DNA of 64,000 nucleotides from Coniferiporia sulphurascens (GCA_002794785.1 NBBA01000014.1:1-64000); one strand, 5' to 3'; shown: positions 30,053 to 42,729, counted from the first letter of the stretch. The notes: generated by a model from the sequence alone, not told the origin. Made by a program: numbers and translations.

Positions 30053-32090
30053 GTCGGGATGGTGATTTCCACCACGATGCACTCATTGCGCATGTGGGAA
30101 GCATAGGCTACGGAGTGATGATCAATGATCATTTCCATGGTCGGGTTAGCTGAGGACAGTCACATCACAAACATGGTCATGATGTTCCCCTTCACATTAA
30201 ATGAAGAGGAGAGGACTGGGACTTGGTCTGCAGTGGGGAGGGAGGCGAAGAACTCACGGGATGTCTTGGTCAGGGCCATTGCTGACTTCTGGTTTTCAGC
30301 CTGTATGCTGATGGTGGGGGTGAGGACCAAGGTTGGATCCTTGGTGTACATTGTGGGAGGGGGGGGCACCTTACACTGGCGCTTTCTCTTCTTCTGCACC
30401 AGGTTGATGACTGCTCCTGCAGCCAGGGCCACTGGAGATGGGTTAGCGGTTGTTGGGGGGGCTGCTGCTGTGGCCACTTGGGCATAGGAGGTGGGGGAGG
30501 CCTGGGTGGCAACCTGGGGGGTGGGTTGTTGTTGTTGTTGTTGTTGCTGTTGTTGCTGGGTGGGCCTAGAGCTGATGGAAGCCATCTGACATGAGATAGA
30601 AGCTACATCAGTAGTCAGGTGCTTGACTGCATCAGTCAGCACTGTCATTTCTGGGGTCACAGGGGCGGTGCCAGGGGTTCCGGTGGTGGCCGGGGCCCTT
30701 TGGGGGGGGTGAGCTGGGGCGAAGGGTTCCAGGAGGGCAATTTCCACCCCCTCCCTCGCAAAGTTGTAGGCCATGACCACATTGCGGTAAATGATGTGTT
30801 GGGGGTCTTTCCTTTCTTGCACAATTTTGGCCAGCGTTATTTGGACATTCCAGAGGAGATCACCAACAAACTGTGCCGCCTTGATGTCGATGTCGGTGGT
30901 GGAGGCGTCCGCTGTGTCCTTGTCGAAGTCTTCCAGGGCATGTGAGAGGGAGTACATGAAACCCGTGGTATGGGGTTCATGTTGAGCCTGGGCAGGGGGT
31001 CCTCTCGGGGTGAGAGGCGACATGGCGGCTGAGGAGTGTTTCCGCCCGAGGCTTGCGCCTCCCACCTGTTGTGGGGAGGTATGGGGGTCAACCACCATTT
31101 CTGGGGCGGTCTTGCCAAATTCGTTGGAGCCATGTATTGATCCTACCGAGGCGGCTGGGGAGCCGGCTCGGGATGCCTGCCTAGATTCTGTGCGTGCCTG
31201 GGTGGTGAAGTTGTAGGCCGAGATCAGTTGGGAGTCGCCAATGGCTGGGGATGGGGTGAGGATGTCTGGGGAGGAGGTCGGTGCTTGGATTTGAGCATAG
31301 GTGTTACAATTTTCCTTTACTTTCACCTTACTGTGCTGACTCACTTCCTATTCATCATCATCAGTCAGCGCACCTCCCCCATTTCTCTGCCTTACTCATC
31401 ATTATTCGCCTTGTGCCATAAGACGCCATGATGACACCTTATTGCAACATCATGACGTGCTTTGCTTACTGATAGCCCTACTTGTATTACCAAGGCATTC
31501 CTTGGGTTTCCATGACCTTCCATAGTCTGGTAAACTACCTTACACAGGCCGCTACAGTAGTAAACACATAGAGTAGCATATAAGCATGTAACTTCAGTAG
31601 CACAAGCCCTAAGCTTGTGCTCTTTGTTCATACAAGCCCATTATCTGCTACCACCAGTCTACTGTGTGCCTCTTGGCCAATAGTCGCTTTGTCGTAACCT
31701 GACACTGCTAAGAAGCATTTTGCATCCACATCATCGATCAGGAAGCCCCGCCGACGATCACCTTCGACTTATGACATCTAGGAAGCCCCGTTGCCGTAAC
31801 CATCAGCCTTGACGATCAGGAAGCCCCGACGTCGATCACCGCGTAACTGTTGAGCTTAACAATAGGGGGTGGGCATCGTCTCGCACATGGTGGAGGCAGA
31901 GGCTTCAGCGGCCATGGTGGCGGCCACTTTGGTGGCTCTTGCAGCGGCTAGGCTAGCCAACGAGGAGGAGGGGACGGTGGGTCAAGTGCGACAAAGAGCA
32001 TTCCAGTAATCACTGTTGGTTGACATGGGGGAGTTTTAGCTGCCCACACTAGTTGATGGTGGTGGTTACTGGTCAAGAAGGATGCCACAG
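30053..32090 (-). pseudogene. LINE ORF1 with 5' end, 3'-truncated and LTR-split
   Basis: The 5' signature ends near 32086 and ORF1 starts at ATG 32026. An early TGA (RT*P) and the solo LTR at 31302-31861 interrupt it. The block 30160-31344 reads about 390 codons with the AAQFVGDLLWN segment and an 11-residue poly-Gln tract. The zinc-knuckle part is missing beyond 30160. It is the closest relative of copy 1 ORF1 and allows that copy's frameshift to be placed. Confidence 0.85.
31302..31861 (+). repeat. Solo LTR of the chromovirus (TSD ATAGG)
   Basis: 560 bp. ATAGG flanks it at 31297-31301 and 31862-31866. It is inserted in LINE ORF1. Confidence 0.95.
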
Positions 32091-32096
32091 AGAGAA

Positions 32097-32244
32097 GGAA
32101 TGTCTCCCTGGTGCGGCACGCCCTTCCCAATCCAGCATGTCGTAGAGGACAGCATGTCGGGTGTAAGTCCTACTGGTCAGGCTTCTATGTCACAAGGAAG
32201 GTGCACATGTAGTGGGGCCCCACAAGGGTGCTCTTTAATTCTGG
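32097..32244 (+). repeat. 148-bp non-LINE module, copy 2
   Basis: Second copy of the module at 13695-13842, here 5' of a plus-strand LINE fragment. It ends at TTTAATTCTGG, as copy 1 does, then joins LINE ORF2 at the 'CCAGGCTGTGCAAAACATGG' region, a different LINE position from copy 1. Confidence 0.8.
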
Positions 32245-34073
32245 CCTCCAGGCTGTGCAAAACATGGCTTGCCACTGGATATTGGGCATCTTCAAAGGCA
32301 CCTCCCCCCATTCCACCAATTTCCTTTGCTCTGTTCCCCCTCTCTCTTTCTACTTTGAGTATATAAAGACAACCCATTCTCTGCACCTTTGGCGCACCCC
32401 TCACTCTATTGGCCACAAATTATTTAAAAACATAGCTAACAGACCTTTTTCCCTTTCATTGCAGGTCCGAGCCCCCCAGGTTCAACAGGTCCCTGCATAC
32501 ATGCATCCCCCATGGATGGACCCCCTGGCCTTCACCAAGGGCCAAGTCCACTTCACCACCCCCATCACCCTGGTCAGTGCCAACACTCACAAACAATTTG
32601 TGAGCACCACATGGGCCCTAGGCTCCACCCCTCATGTCCAGGTATTCACAGATGGCTCCCACATTGACGAAAAGTCGGGGTTGGCCATCTGTGCCATGCT
32701 AGGCCCCACCCGCCTCCGGTCATGCCGACTGGAGTCCCCCACCTGTGCCACCACCACGGATGCCGAGGAGTTCTCCCTCGCCACGGCCCCAGGCTGGGTA
32801 GCATGCCGCCTCCCTGCACAACTGCATGTTGCATCAGACATTTTCTTCCTGTCTGATTCACTGACTGCACTTCACCTTTTTCACATGTGGGCTGCTGCCC
32901 CCAGTGCCCACCTCCTTCATATCTGGAAAGCGGGTGTGGAGACTCTGCTGGACTCATACCCCCAGCTCACCATTCATTTCATATGGTGCCCTGATCACTC
33001 AGACATCCCTGGCAATGAATGGGCTGACACAGAAGCGAAAATGGCAACAGAGCTCCCTCCATCTGACCTAAAGCCCTCTACCTCCACACTAAAAGAAGTC
33101 GCCATCCACACCCTCATGAACTGGTGGATGCTCTCACTTGCCCACCCACTTGCCTCCACCACTGACAAATATTTGGTGGTACACAGCCTCCCTTCCCACC
33201 GACCTAGAAAGCTGCTCATGCATTCAGTTGACCACCCACACAGCAAGCTATCTGCAGTTGCACAGGTCCTCTGTTGGGCCGGTCCCTATGGGGGTTACTG
33301 GCTGAGTTTTGACTCAGCCTACTGATGCAGGCATGGCCTGATTTCGCATTGCAGGTGGCACAACCACCCCCCCTGGCCCACGCAGTCGACTGCCCACATT
33401 CTAGGTGGCTGCAGCACCTTCCACTCATGGATACGGCACATATGGCCACCTTGGGACCCTCTCCCAGTCCATCACTCAGAGTGGGCTGACAAAAACCGCC
33501 TCCTGGTTTTGCGCCACTAGCTAAAGCTGATGGGGCACCTAAACCGCCTCTCTGACCATGCCACAGGCACCATCCAGCTTTCTTTTGCTGCAATGGACCT
33601 AGATGGCCACCTAACTGACAAGGATATGGACTTGGACCTCCTAAGGAACTACATGCATTGTATGCTTGGACCATGAACCCAGGACTTGGACCCAGCCCTT
33701 TTGGAGCTCTCAGGTACGCTCCCTCCCTTTCCCTCTGATTAGCACCCATCTTTTGAATTCCTACAGATACATCTCGGCCAGCGCTCTCACCTCCCCATTC
33801 CCACTTCTAAGCTTCCTACTTTAACCTGTCCTCATCAGTTTGGTTCGTTCATAGCAATATGTATCCCTCCTTCTCGGGTTTCCTCTTTTTCACTCAATAG
33901 GGGCTCTCCACACTTTGGCACCCTTCGGGGAGCAGAGCCCCCACCCAGTTTTGTGCGATGCACAATGACAGGTGCCTCTGTTGTTATGTAGTTAGGGCCC
34001 CCCCTTTGGGGGGGCAGCTTGTAATTATGTAATACTGCAGGAATAATAATAATAATAATAATTTAAAAAAAAG
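32245..34073 (+). pseudogene. 5'-truncated LINE (RT end, RNase H, C-terminus, 3' UTR)
   Basis: The frame runs from the end of the RT through RNase H (FTDGSHIDEKSG, DAEEFSL, LSDSLTALHL, GNEWADTEAKMA) to a TGA at 33323-33325, where other copies have CGA. The C-terminal region and 3' UTR follow, with hairpins and an (AATAA)n tail near 34073. The 5' end is fused to the module at 32244. Confidence 0.85.
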
Positions 34074-34356
34074 GAGGGGGCGAGACAGAGGGTGTCTGGG
34101 GACGATTCCAGGAGGCCTGGATCGATGTGGGCGGGGGTGGGGGTCGTGCCGTGGAGTGCAGCAGCAGTAGCGCCAGTGGCCACCCAGTTGGCGGTGGCCC
34201 TGGCAGCCCGGTCGGCATCGGCACTGGCCGATGAGGGGGGTGGGAGGGGTGGTCGAGTCAAACGTAGAGCATTCCTGTATCCACTGGGGTTCAACATGGG
34301 GGAGTTTTAGCTGCCTGCACTAGTTGATGGTGGTGGTTACTGGTCAAGAAGGATGC
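34074..34356 (-). pseudogene. LINE 5' end with ORF1 N-terminus
   Basis: It carries the LINE 5' signature near 34356 and an ORF1 start at ATG 34297 (MLNPSGYRNALRL), closely related to the 50003 copy. It is cut by the tail of the preceding LINE after about 75 codons. Confidence 0.75.
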
Positions 34357-34740
34357 ATGCGCCAACAGGCTGGGTGGTGACCCAGTTGCAGGCAGTTGTT
34401 GAAAAGTGCAAGTACCTCATCCAGGTAGGTGTCAACCACCCACTTAAGGGGGCAATACCCAATCCCTGAAGGGCCCGGAGCCAACAAGTTGGATGTGTTG
34501 GCCAGTGCACCTGTGAGCTCAGAAAAGAGTAGTGGTGGTGCAGCTGGGGTAGGAGGAGGCAGGGGGCTGAGGCCTGCAGCCGGGAGTGGGGGGGGGCAGC
34601 GGAAAGAATGTTGATCTGAAAAGCTCACCTTTCTCTTCATTGGTCTGGGTGAAGGTGCTGTCCCTATGCTTGAGTGAGGGCACTTGTGTTGGGTGGATGC
34701 CAAGGCTATGCTTGGCCCACAACCAGATGTTAGAGGGGTC
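34357..34740 (-). pseudogene. LINE ORF2 fragment between endonuclease and RT
   Basis: The minus strand matches the linker and early RT region (LPSLKHRDSTFTQTNEEKGELF, GPSGIGYCPLKWVVDTY). Both ends are junctions with other LINE pieces. Confidence 0.75.
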
Positions 34741-35570
34741 GGCCTCTTTTTTTTATTTTTATTTTCATTTTTTTAAAATTATTCCTGCAGTATTACATAA
34801 TTACAAGCTGCCCCCCCAAAGGGGGGGCCCTAACTACATAACAACAGAGGCACCTGTCATTGTGCATCGCACAAAACTGGGTGGGGGCTCTGCTCCTGGA
34901 GGGGTGCCGAAGTGTGAAGAGCCCCTATTTAGTAGGAGGGACACAAGAGGGAGGGATACATATCACTACAAACAAACCATGTGGTTAAGGGCAGGTTAAA
35001 GTAAGAAGCTTAGAAAAGGAAAGGGAGGGCAAGAGCGCCAGCCGAGATGTATCTTGTAGGAATCTGAAAGGCAGGCTTTACTCAGGTGGGAAGGGAGGGA
35101 GTGTACCTGATAGCTCCAAAAGGGCTTGGTCCGAGTCCCGAGTTCAAGGTCCAAGCATATGGCGCATGTAATCCCTTAGGAGGTCCAGGTCCATATCTTC
35201 GTCAGTTGGGTGTCCGTCTAGGTCCATCGCAGTGAAAGATAGCCGGATGGCGCCCACGGCGTGGTCAGAAAGGTGGTTTAGGTGCCCCATCAGCTTTAAC
35301 CAATGGCACAGAACCAGGAGGCAGTTTTCATCAGCCCACTCTGAGTGGTGGACTAGGAGAGGGTCCTGAGGTGGCCACATGCACTGTATCCACAGGTGGA
35401 AGGTACTACAGCTGCCGAGGATGTGGGCGGTCAACTGCGTGGGCCATGGGGGGTGGTTGTGCCACCTGCAGTGTGAGATCAGGCCATGCCTGTGCCGGTA
35501 GGCTGAGTCGAAGCTCAGCCAGTAGCCCCCATAGGGACCGGCGTGGCAGAGAATGTTAGGAATTGATGAA

Positions 35571-35590
35571 TAAGCTTGCTTACAAGCTTA
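35571..35590. repeat. Palindrome 17 bp inside unit B
   Basis: TAAGCTTG, CTTA loop, CAAGCTTA. Its sequence differs from the palindrome of units A and C, but it lies at nearly the same place after the shared TGATGAA. Confidence 0.75.
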
Positions 35591-35658
35591 GACAACGATA
35601 CCAGTGACTACCAATACAGGAAGGGACTCCCACAGAGACTATCCAGCGATCATTCAAC

Positions 35659-36324
35659 ATGGGGATGGAACTAACTAGAAAACCAGGACTTCTTGGGAAC
35701 ATCAGGCCAATCATGATGCTCAAGCGACCGCTAAAGACTCTTGACCCGTCAAGACTCTGCCACCGATGCCGGACCGCATACAATCAATCATGGGAAGCAT
35801 TTAACATGGTAATAACCGAATGCTTTTACATGGCAGGGTACACGAACTGCCAGGTAACTACAGATCACACTGTAGACCCTATAGGCGATGGCACGGAGGT
35901 CAGGGTAATGCACATGATACAAATGTACATCTTCAATGTACAGGAGTTTTTGCACAACATCCATGTCCAGACGATAGTGAACCCGCACATACATGACAAG
36001 GAATGTGACCTACAAGTGGTCTCAGGATCCTTCCCATACAGGACATTGCAGGATAACACATTCCTAGCTAATGCTCACTGATTACGTGCAAAGGTAATCA
36101 CCCTCTTCGAGAATCTATCAGCAAAGGGATCGACGACCGCCAATCAACAGATCGGCAATGTTAATCTTTACGTGATAACACTATGGTTATCAAATGGATC
36201 ACCCCCAGCACCACCTCCAGGATACACGTGACATATCGCTAGGATAAACCACATTAACAAACCGCCAGACAATGTGATCGATGACAGGACACCAACCGAA
36301 AGGTACCCGCCTATGGACCTTTAG
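35659..36324 (+). pseudogene. Unit B homologue of the U3-encoded protein (two TGA)
   Basis: From ATG 35659, 140 codons to TGA 36079-36081, then open to a second TGA at 36229-36231 and to TAG 36322-36324. It shares the spacing of LC-x-RC, W-x-AFN, AGY-x-NCQ and DHT with unit A, and after the first TGA keeps AKGSTT, PGY, RIN and RTP. The first TGA aligns within a few codons of the TGA in units A and C. The second, next to a CpG-like context, looks like decay. The N-terminus is about 18 residues longer than in unit A. Function unknown. Confidence 0.6.
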
Positions 36325-36616
36325 CCGATATCGCATTACACGATTAAGCCACACTCGGCAGGAACCGAAGCGCTTACGGAAGCCAGCCACAAACTCTAAA
36401 TGGCGAAGTGTCCAATATGACAAGACAACATGGAGGAACCAGTACAGGAGGCCAACAAGACAAGTTAACGACTTACCAATCATCAAGCTGTTAGGCAGCA
36501 TCTTAACAAGAAGCCACTGGCACATAAGACTACAGGGTAGCATGCAGAACAGTGGGGCGACACACACAGCCTAAGCGTCATGGTGAAGTCATTATGATAC
36601 CATATGACGTCCCTAT

Positions 36617-36840
36617 GAGCTCAGTGGAGCCTAGTGGAGCATAGTGGAGCACATGACATGCAGTGGAGCTCAGTGGAGCACCAATGGCCAATCATAGATA
36701 GTTATTTCTCATATGATCCTCTAATGAGGTCATTTGCACTGGTATGCAGCTCCAAGTCAGTGGAGCTTATGACAACACTGTGAGGCATCATAGCTCCAAC
36801 TGCAGAGCCTTGTGGAGCGTCCACTTTCAAGCGGAGCTTC
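36617..36840 (+). promoter_or_regulatory. AGTGGAGC repeats in U3 of unit B
   Basis: AGTGGAGC occurs about six times between 36617 and 36680, again near 36760, with looser copies to 36840, just upstream of TATATAAG at 36850. Position suggests activator binding sites; spread by slippage is also possible. Confidence 0.45.
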
Positions 36841-36849
36841 TTCTTCATG

Positions 36850-36857
36850 TATATAAG
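36850..36857 (+). promoter_or_regulatory. TATA box of unit B
   Basis: TATATAAG, about 180 bp from the end of the unit after removing element 3. This matches units A and C. Confidence 0.65.
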
Positions 36858-37019
36858 GAGGGCCTAGACCAGCCTAGACCCCCAGTTTAATTCACCTTCT
36901 CAATTCTCTCAGACTTCTCCTGAGCGAAGTACCAACATCTACCAACTTATTCTTGACTCAATCACATGCCTCAACTCTATCTCAACTACTTGTTCCATCG
37001 GCTAACCACGGTTACCCTT

Positions 37020-37579
37020 TGTTAAGCTCAACGGTTACGTGGTGATCGATGTTGGGGCTTCCTGATCGTCGAGGCTGATGGTTATGGCAATGGGGCTTCC
37101 TAGATGTCGTAAGTCAAAGGTGATCATCGGCGGGGCTTCCTGATCGACGATGTGGACACGAGGTGCTTCTTAGCGATGTCGGGTTACGACGAAGTGACTA
37201 ATGGCCGAGTGGCACACAGTAGACTGGTGGTAGCAGATAATGGGCTTGTATGAACAAAGAGCACAAGCTTAGGGCTTGTGCTACTGAAGTTACATGCTTA
37301 TATGCTACTCTATGTGTTTACTACCGTAGCGGCCTGTGTAAGGTAGTTTACCAGACTATGGAAGGTCATGGAAACCCAAGGAATGCCTTGGTAATACAAG
37401 TAGGGCTATCAGTAAGCAAAGCACATCATGATGGTGCAATAAGGTGTCATCATGGCGTCTTATGGCGCAAGGTGAATAATGATGAGTAAGGCAGAGAAAT
37501 GGGGGAGGTGCGCTGACTGATGATGATGAATAGGAAGTGAGTCAGCACAGTAAGGTGAAAGTAAAGGAAAATTGTAACA
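37020..37579 (-). repeat. 3' LTR of element 3
   Basis: 560 bp. CCCTT precedes it and a PPT (CTAAATGGGAGGCAA on the minus strand) follows. Confidence 0.95.
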
Positions 37580-38048
37580 TTGCCTCCCATTTAGGATCAA
37601 CAAGTCACCAAATTGTCAATAAAATATAAAACGAGTAAATGAAAGAAAAATAATAATCCAAGTGTATCAAAATGCCGGCCTAGCAGGTCTTTAAGTGTAG
37701 TGCTAGGTTCACCACAGAGTTTGTTACCGTGCTCTTTGGTACCTAATCCTGGTCTTTCACCAATATTAATGGTATGATGTCCTGAAGATGGTGAAAAAGC
37801 GGAAAATAGATGCAAGAAGAATCCCTAACCCGGATTGCGAGTCATATTAGCCTATAGGGCCAAGTGAAGGCCAATAAACGATAAGGAAAAGGCAAGCTGC
37901 CAACAAGGACGATAACAAGCAGGGAAATGGGCGTAAAAAATATAAAGTGAAAACGCACTAGTGGGCCTTTTAAGGTCATACCCAGGAGTAGTAGTTTAGG
38001 GTCGTTGTGGACACACATTAGTTTTCTGTCATTGCGGACTAGGAACGC

Positions 38049-39351
38049 CTAGTTAGACTGTTCGTCGTTGTTAGACCCCATATCGATGTCGTCGAGATTA
38101 ATCCCAGCAGCTATGTTGTCCATGTACGACTGAAGGAGGACACGGGCCCCTAGATCGGAGAGGCGTACTGTGCGTCTTCTGTTTGATGTGTTTGGTGGAG
38201 ACAGTGGTCTGTTCTCGTCAGTGGCGAGTTCTTCTCCTTGTCCGTGTTGTGGGCATTCCCCCGGAGGATGGTGGGGAGCGGCCCTCTTGCACCATGGACA
38301 AGTGTACTGGACACAGTACGTGGTGAGATGAGCAGGTGACAGACACACAGAGCAGTGTGTGCGCAAGGATGACGGGGACGATTCCTGAGATGGGGGTGGA
38401 GCTTGGACCGGGAGTGGTTCGGTTTGGGTTGCCGAGTTGCGACAAGTGACCACAGGTGACGAGGGGACAGTTGGAACGATCGGAGGAGCAGGTGTCGGGC
38501 GGTAAAGATGCGCTTGAGGATGAAGAGGAATGAGTACTTGGTGAATACCTTCTTCCTCTAGTGCCTCGTAATCCGTGTTCCGTAGCAGGCGGAGATCGTC
38601 AACCAGATTACTTAACCGTGAGTCAAGCATCTCCGTGATCTCCTGAGCATGCCATGCCAGGTGTTGCATGTCCTCCAGGGTCTGTAGGCGTTGCCGCATC
38701 CTGTTGACCTGGCGAGCTCGTGGGTGAGATGCTAGAAGTCGGTTGACGTCTGCGTCCAGGTCGGGGGCTGCGAGTACATGTTGGAGGATGGTACGCGGGA
38801 GGAGGGGTGCGGTTTGCCGGTTCAGGTCGTGGACCGGGTATCAGCGACGGGTTGCCAGGTGGTGACGGCAACGGTATTCTGTGCTAGTTCCGCTGCTCCT
38901 GGAGTTGTGCTGCGAGTGCGAGCTCATGGTAGATGACGGCCTGGTCGTGTAGATTGGCGAGGTGAAGGAGTAGGTCAACCGAGGGTGGATCAGATTGACT
39001 TAGCTGGTTTTCGAGTCCTTCGATCTCAAATTCGATTTCAGTGAGGTCCGAGGGCTGGATGAAGTCTTCAGGAAAGGTGCGTCTGAGTTGCTCGATGACA
39101 TCCTGGCGGGTAGGAGCGGATCTGCGAGGTTGGTATTCCCGGTGGCGAATCTCGACCGGGGGGTTCTGGATAGGGAGAGTTGGAGAGAGAGGTTGGCGGT
39201 TGGCGACTGTGGGGTAGCGGATGTGTGGAGTGCGGTGGGTGTGGTGACAGATGGTGGAGGTGATGGCACAGACGAAGACGAAGAGGCCGCTGGGTATGGC
39301 GATCGCTAGATACCAAAGGTGGTTGTTGTTGGTGATGTAGGCGGTGGGCAT
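38049..39351 (-). pseudogene. Element 3 envelope-position ORFs (TM protein overlapping Cys/His protein)
   Basis: ATG 39351 lies 30 nt after the pol stop. The first frame (155 codons to a TAG at 38884) has a transmembrane helix at residues 12-34, then basic residues and an acidic helical region; the TAG is CAG in element 2. The second frame overlaps it in +1, is open from before 38820 apart from one TGA, and continues as 38049-38699 (216 codons). That contains RLQTLEDMQHLAWHAQEI, CSVCLSPAHLTTYCVQYTC, CPWCKRAAPHHPPGECPQHG and an acidic C-terminus. The product could be two proteins or one joined by frameshifting. Family unknown to me. Confidence 0.65.
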
Positions 39352-39381
39352 AGAAGACGATGTGGGTTGGATGAGGGATCT

Positions 39382-42300
39382 TTATGTGATGTTTTTGAGG
39401 GTTTTATACGTTTCTAGGATATCGGAAGCATGTGAAAGGTCTTTCTCGGCGAGCCATTGATTTTCGGAGGACGGGTATCCATTCCACTTTACGAGGAAAC
39501 ACTGTCTGTTCCCGGCGCCCTTGTGTGAGAGAATTGCCTCGATTTCGTATTCCTGCTGATCTTCTATCAGGTCAGGTGGTGGTTGACTGAATGGAGGTCT
39601 GTGTGCGTCGGTCTCCGAGTATGCCGAAAGAAGTGAGGCGTGGAAAACAGGGTGAATGCGCCATGCATTGGGTAATTTGAGGTGATAATTCAGGGGTGAT
39701 AGTACCTGAACTATGGGAAATGGTCCCTCCCGTTTAGGTGATAATTTGTGGGAGCGGTTGGGGAAATGCAAATTAGTGGCTTCTAACCAAACTTTGTCAC
39801 CAAGTTTGAATGGTTTGAAGCCTCATGCACTGAATCATGCCATATGAGCTCGGGTGAGGTCATGGGTGGTGAGCGCTTCTTTTCTGATTGATGAAAGAAG
39901 ACATAGGCGTTGTGAGAGGGACGGAAGATTGGTATCTTCTATTACCGTGGGGATGGGTATAGGGTTATACCCTAGCATGACAGTGAACGGCGAAGTCTTG
40001 GTGACTGAATGGGTCTGGATATTGTGTGAGAATTCCAGATCCGTGAGTGAGTCAGCCCAGGAATGAGGTGATGTGCCACAATAAATGCGCAGATAAGCTT
40101 CGACCTCCTGATTGGCGCATTCAGTTTGTCCATCTGTTTGAGGATGATACGCCATTGACAGTTTAGACTTAATTCTGAGGCGTTTGCACAGTGTCTGGAA
40201 AACCTGTGATGCGAATTGGGGTCCTCTATCCGATATGATGCGTTTGGGAAGTCCGAACCGCCGATAAACATTATTGTGGTAGCATTTCGCCGTTCCGAGT
40301 GCGTCAATGGTCTTGTGGCAAGGAATAAGAACGATCCCTTTAGAAGAGTCATGATCCACGACTACCATAATGGAGTCGTATCCGTTTGATACGGGTAGGT
40401 CCGTGATAAAATCCATGGACACCGATTGAAATGGTAGCATGGATGCGTCCACAGGTATCAGGAGCATGGGCGGTTTGGTCGGGTGTGTGTTGATTTTCAT
40501 CTGTTGACACGCCGCACATCCTTTGACGTAATTCCCTATGAAGACCGTTAATCCGGGCCACCAATAGTGTTGTCGCACTAATTGGGAAGTTTTGAATACT
40601 CCTGGATGGCCGAACGATGGGAGATCATGAAACATTTGTAGGATTTCCCATTTGATTTCCGCATTGTCTGGTATATAAACCCATTTCTGGTATCGGAGAA
40701 GGCCGGAGTCAATAGTCCAGTCATCCAGCGAGAATCTGAATGGTGATGGAATTTTTAACACTCGTGCATCCTGGATGGTTCTTGCAAACGAATCCCCTTC
40801 TTGGGCATCTCGGATGCGGTTCTGGAGATCCATATTGATGGTTCTGATAAACAGTGTTTCTGGTAACATGATACATTCTTCTAGTGGTTCCTCGCTGTGG
40901 TCAGGGCGTCTGGATAGTGCATCCGCACCAGGAATAGACTTTCCCGGGCAGTGTGAGATTACACAATTGAATTGGGATAAGAATAGGTTCCATTGTGATT
41001 GTCTCGGGGTTAGACGATGTTCGGATCTAAAGTACGATAGGTTTTTGTGGTCACACCAAATTGTGGTTGTGTGCGGGTTGCCAAGGAGGTAGTGACGCCA
41101 TGCTTCGAGGCCACGTATTATCCCTAGAAGTTCTCTATCATAGACCTCGTAGCGTTGTTGAGCGGGTCTGAACGCTTCTGAAATATACCCGCAAGGCTGT
41201 AGATCGCCATTTGAGTTTGCCTGATAGAGTACCGCCCCCGAAGCCACTTTTGATGCATCTGTTTTGAGGATGAATGGCTTCGTGGGGTCAGGTACTAATA
41301 GAGCCGGTTTGTCTAAGAAGAGCATTTTGAGTTTTGTAAACGCTTGGTCTCTTTCAGGTGTCCATTTCCATTGTTCGTTTGTGCGAGTGAGTTCATTGAG
41401 AGGATACACAATGTCCGAAAAACTAGGGATGAAGCATCTGTAGTAATTGCAGAATCCCATAAAGCTTCGTAGCTGTTTGACGGTGTGGGGAGTAGGCCAA
41501 TTGGCAATTCCCGCAAGTTTGACAGGGTCCATGTGTATATTGTCCGGGGTGATGATCATGCCCAGAAATTCGATGTGTTGTACTCCAAATAAGCATTTCT
41601 CTGGTTTGCAATAGAGATCATTGGCTGCACATATATCCAGTACGCGACACGTGCATTGGTGAAGTTCTTCCATCAAGTTGGCAGGAATGAGTACGTCATC
41701 CATGTATATCAGGGTTCCATCTTCTAGAATTACGAAGCGGAATGTGTCATCCATGAAGGCTTGAAACATGGCTGGTGAATTGCACAGGCCAAAAAACATA
41801 ACCGTGGGCTCGAATAGTCCTCGAGGAGTTTTAAAAGCGGCTTTCCATTGATTGCCATCTTTTATTTGAATGTTGTTGTAACCTGAGCGAAGATCGAGTT
41901 TTGTGAAATATTTTGCTCCTTTGAGTTTGTCCATAAGGTCACTGATCAAGGGTAATGGGTACGCGTTTTTAATGGTTCCTTCATTAAGCGCACAATAATC
42001 CTGGCATCCACGAAGGCTAGTATCCTTCTTCCCGACAAAGAAGAAAGGAGATGCCATTGGTGATTTGGATGGGCGAATGTAGCCTTTGCACAGGTTTTTG
42101 TCTAGGAATTCGTTGAGTGCTGCCAGTTCTTTGGGTGCCAGTGGGTAGACTTTACAGTCATGTGGTATGAAATCAGGTTTGAGATCAATGGCGTGGTCAT
42201 ATGGTCTAGAGATCGGGAATCGTTCCGCCGATTTTTTGCGAAAAATATCGAGGTATCGATGGTATTCAGGGGGAATCATTTGTTCCACAGGTTTTGTTTC

Positions 42301-42729
42301 TTTAACCTGTTCCTGAGCGAGTGAGGTTGCGGTGGTGACCTTTGCGATAGCGAGAGTGCCTTTCTGCCAATTTATAACCGGGTTATGGTTTTTTAACCAT
42401 GGTAGGCCAAGGATAACGTCTTCCTTGCCTAGAGAAGTTACAAGTAACTTTAAAGGGAGCAATTTCCCTTCAATGCAAATTAGTCTCCAAACGTATTTGG
42501 TGATGGTTCCGTGTTCGTTGGTGGATCCGTCCGCATTAAGAACCATAATGGGGCGAGCCAATGTTCACGTGGGTATGCGATGCTTGATGACGAATTTGGC
42601 GTCAATAAACTGGCCTTCAGCGCCAGAGTCAATGAGTGCATTGGTAGGGACGGTTTTGTCATAGACAATCATAGAAATTGGGATCTTCATTGCAGGGAGT
42701 GAAGGATCGGAATTTACAATTGGAGACAT
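39382..42729 (-). pseudogene. pol: Element 3 Pol, with TGA stops
   Basis: It starts at ATG 42729, matching element 2, or continues by frameshift from the GGGTTTT at 42771-42777. A TGA replaces CGA in IPTRTLA before 42561. The next 908 codons (39835-42561) are open through PR end, RT (YMDD), RNase H and most of integrase. Two more TGA occur just after HMA (about 39820-39835), then the integrase end and chromodomain finish at 39382. All breaks I found are TGA. Confidence 0.85.

Noticed and set aside
37597..37815. 72-codon ORF in the 3' non-coding region of element 3
   Set aside because: Element 1 has a one-base loss in the same stretch. Two copies do not allow a test for selection.
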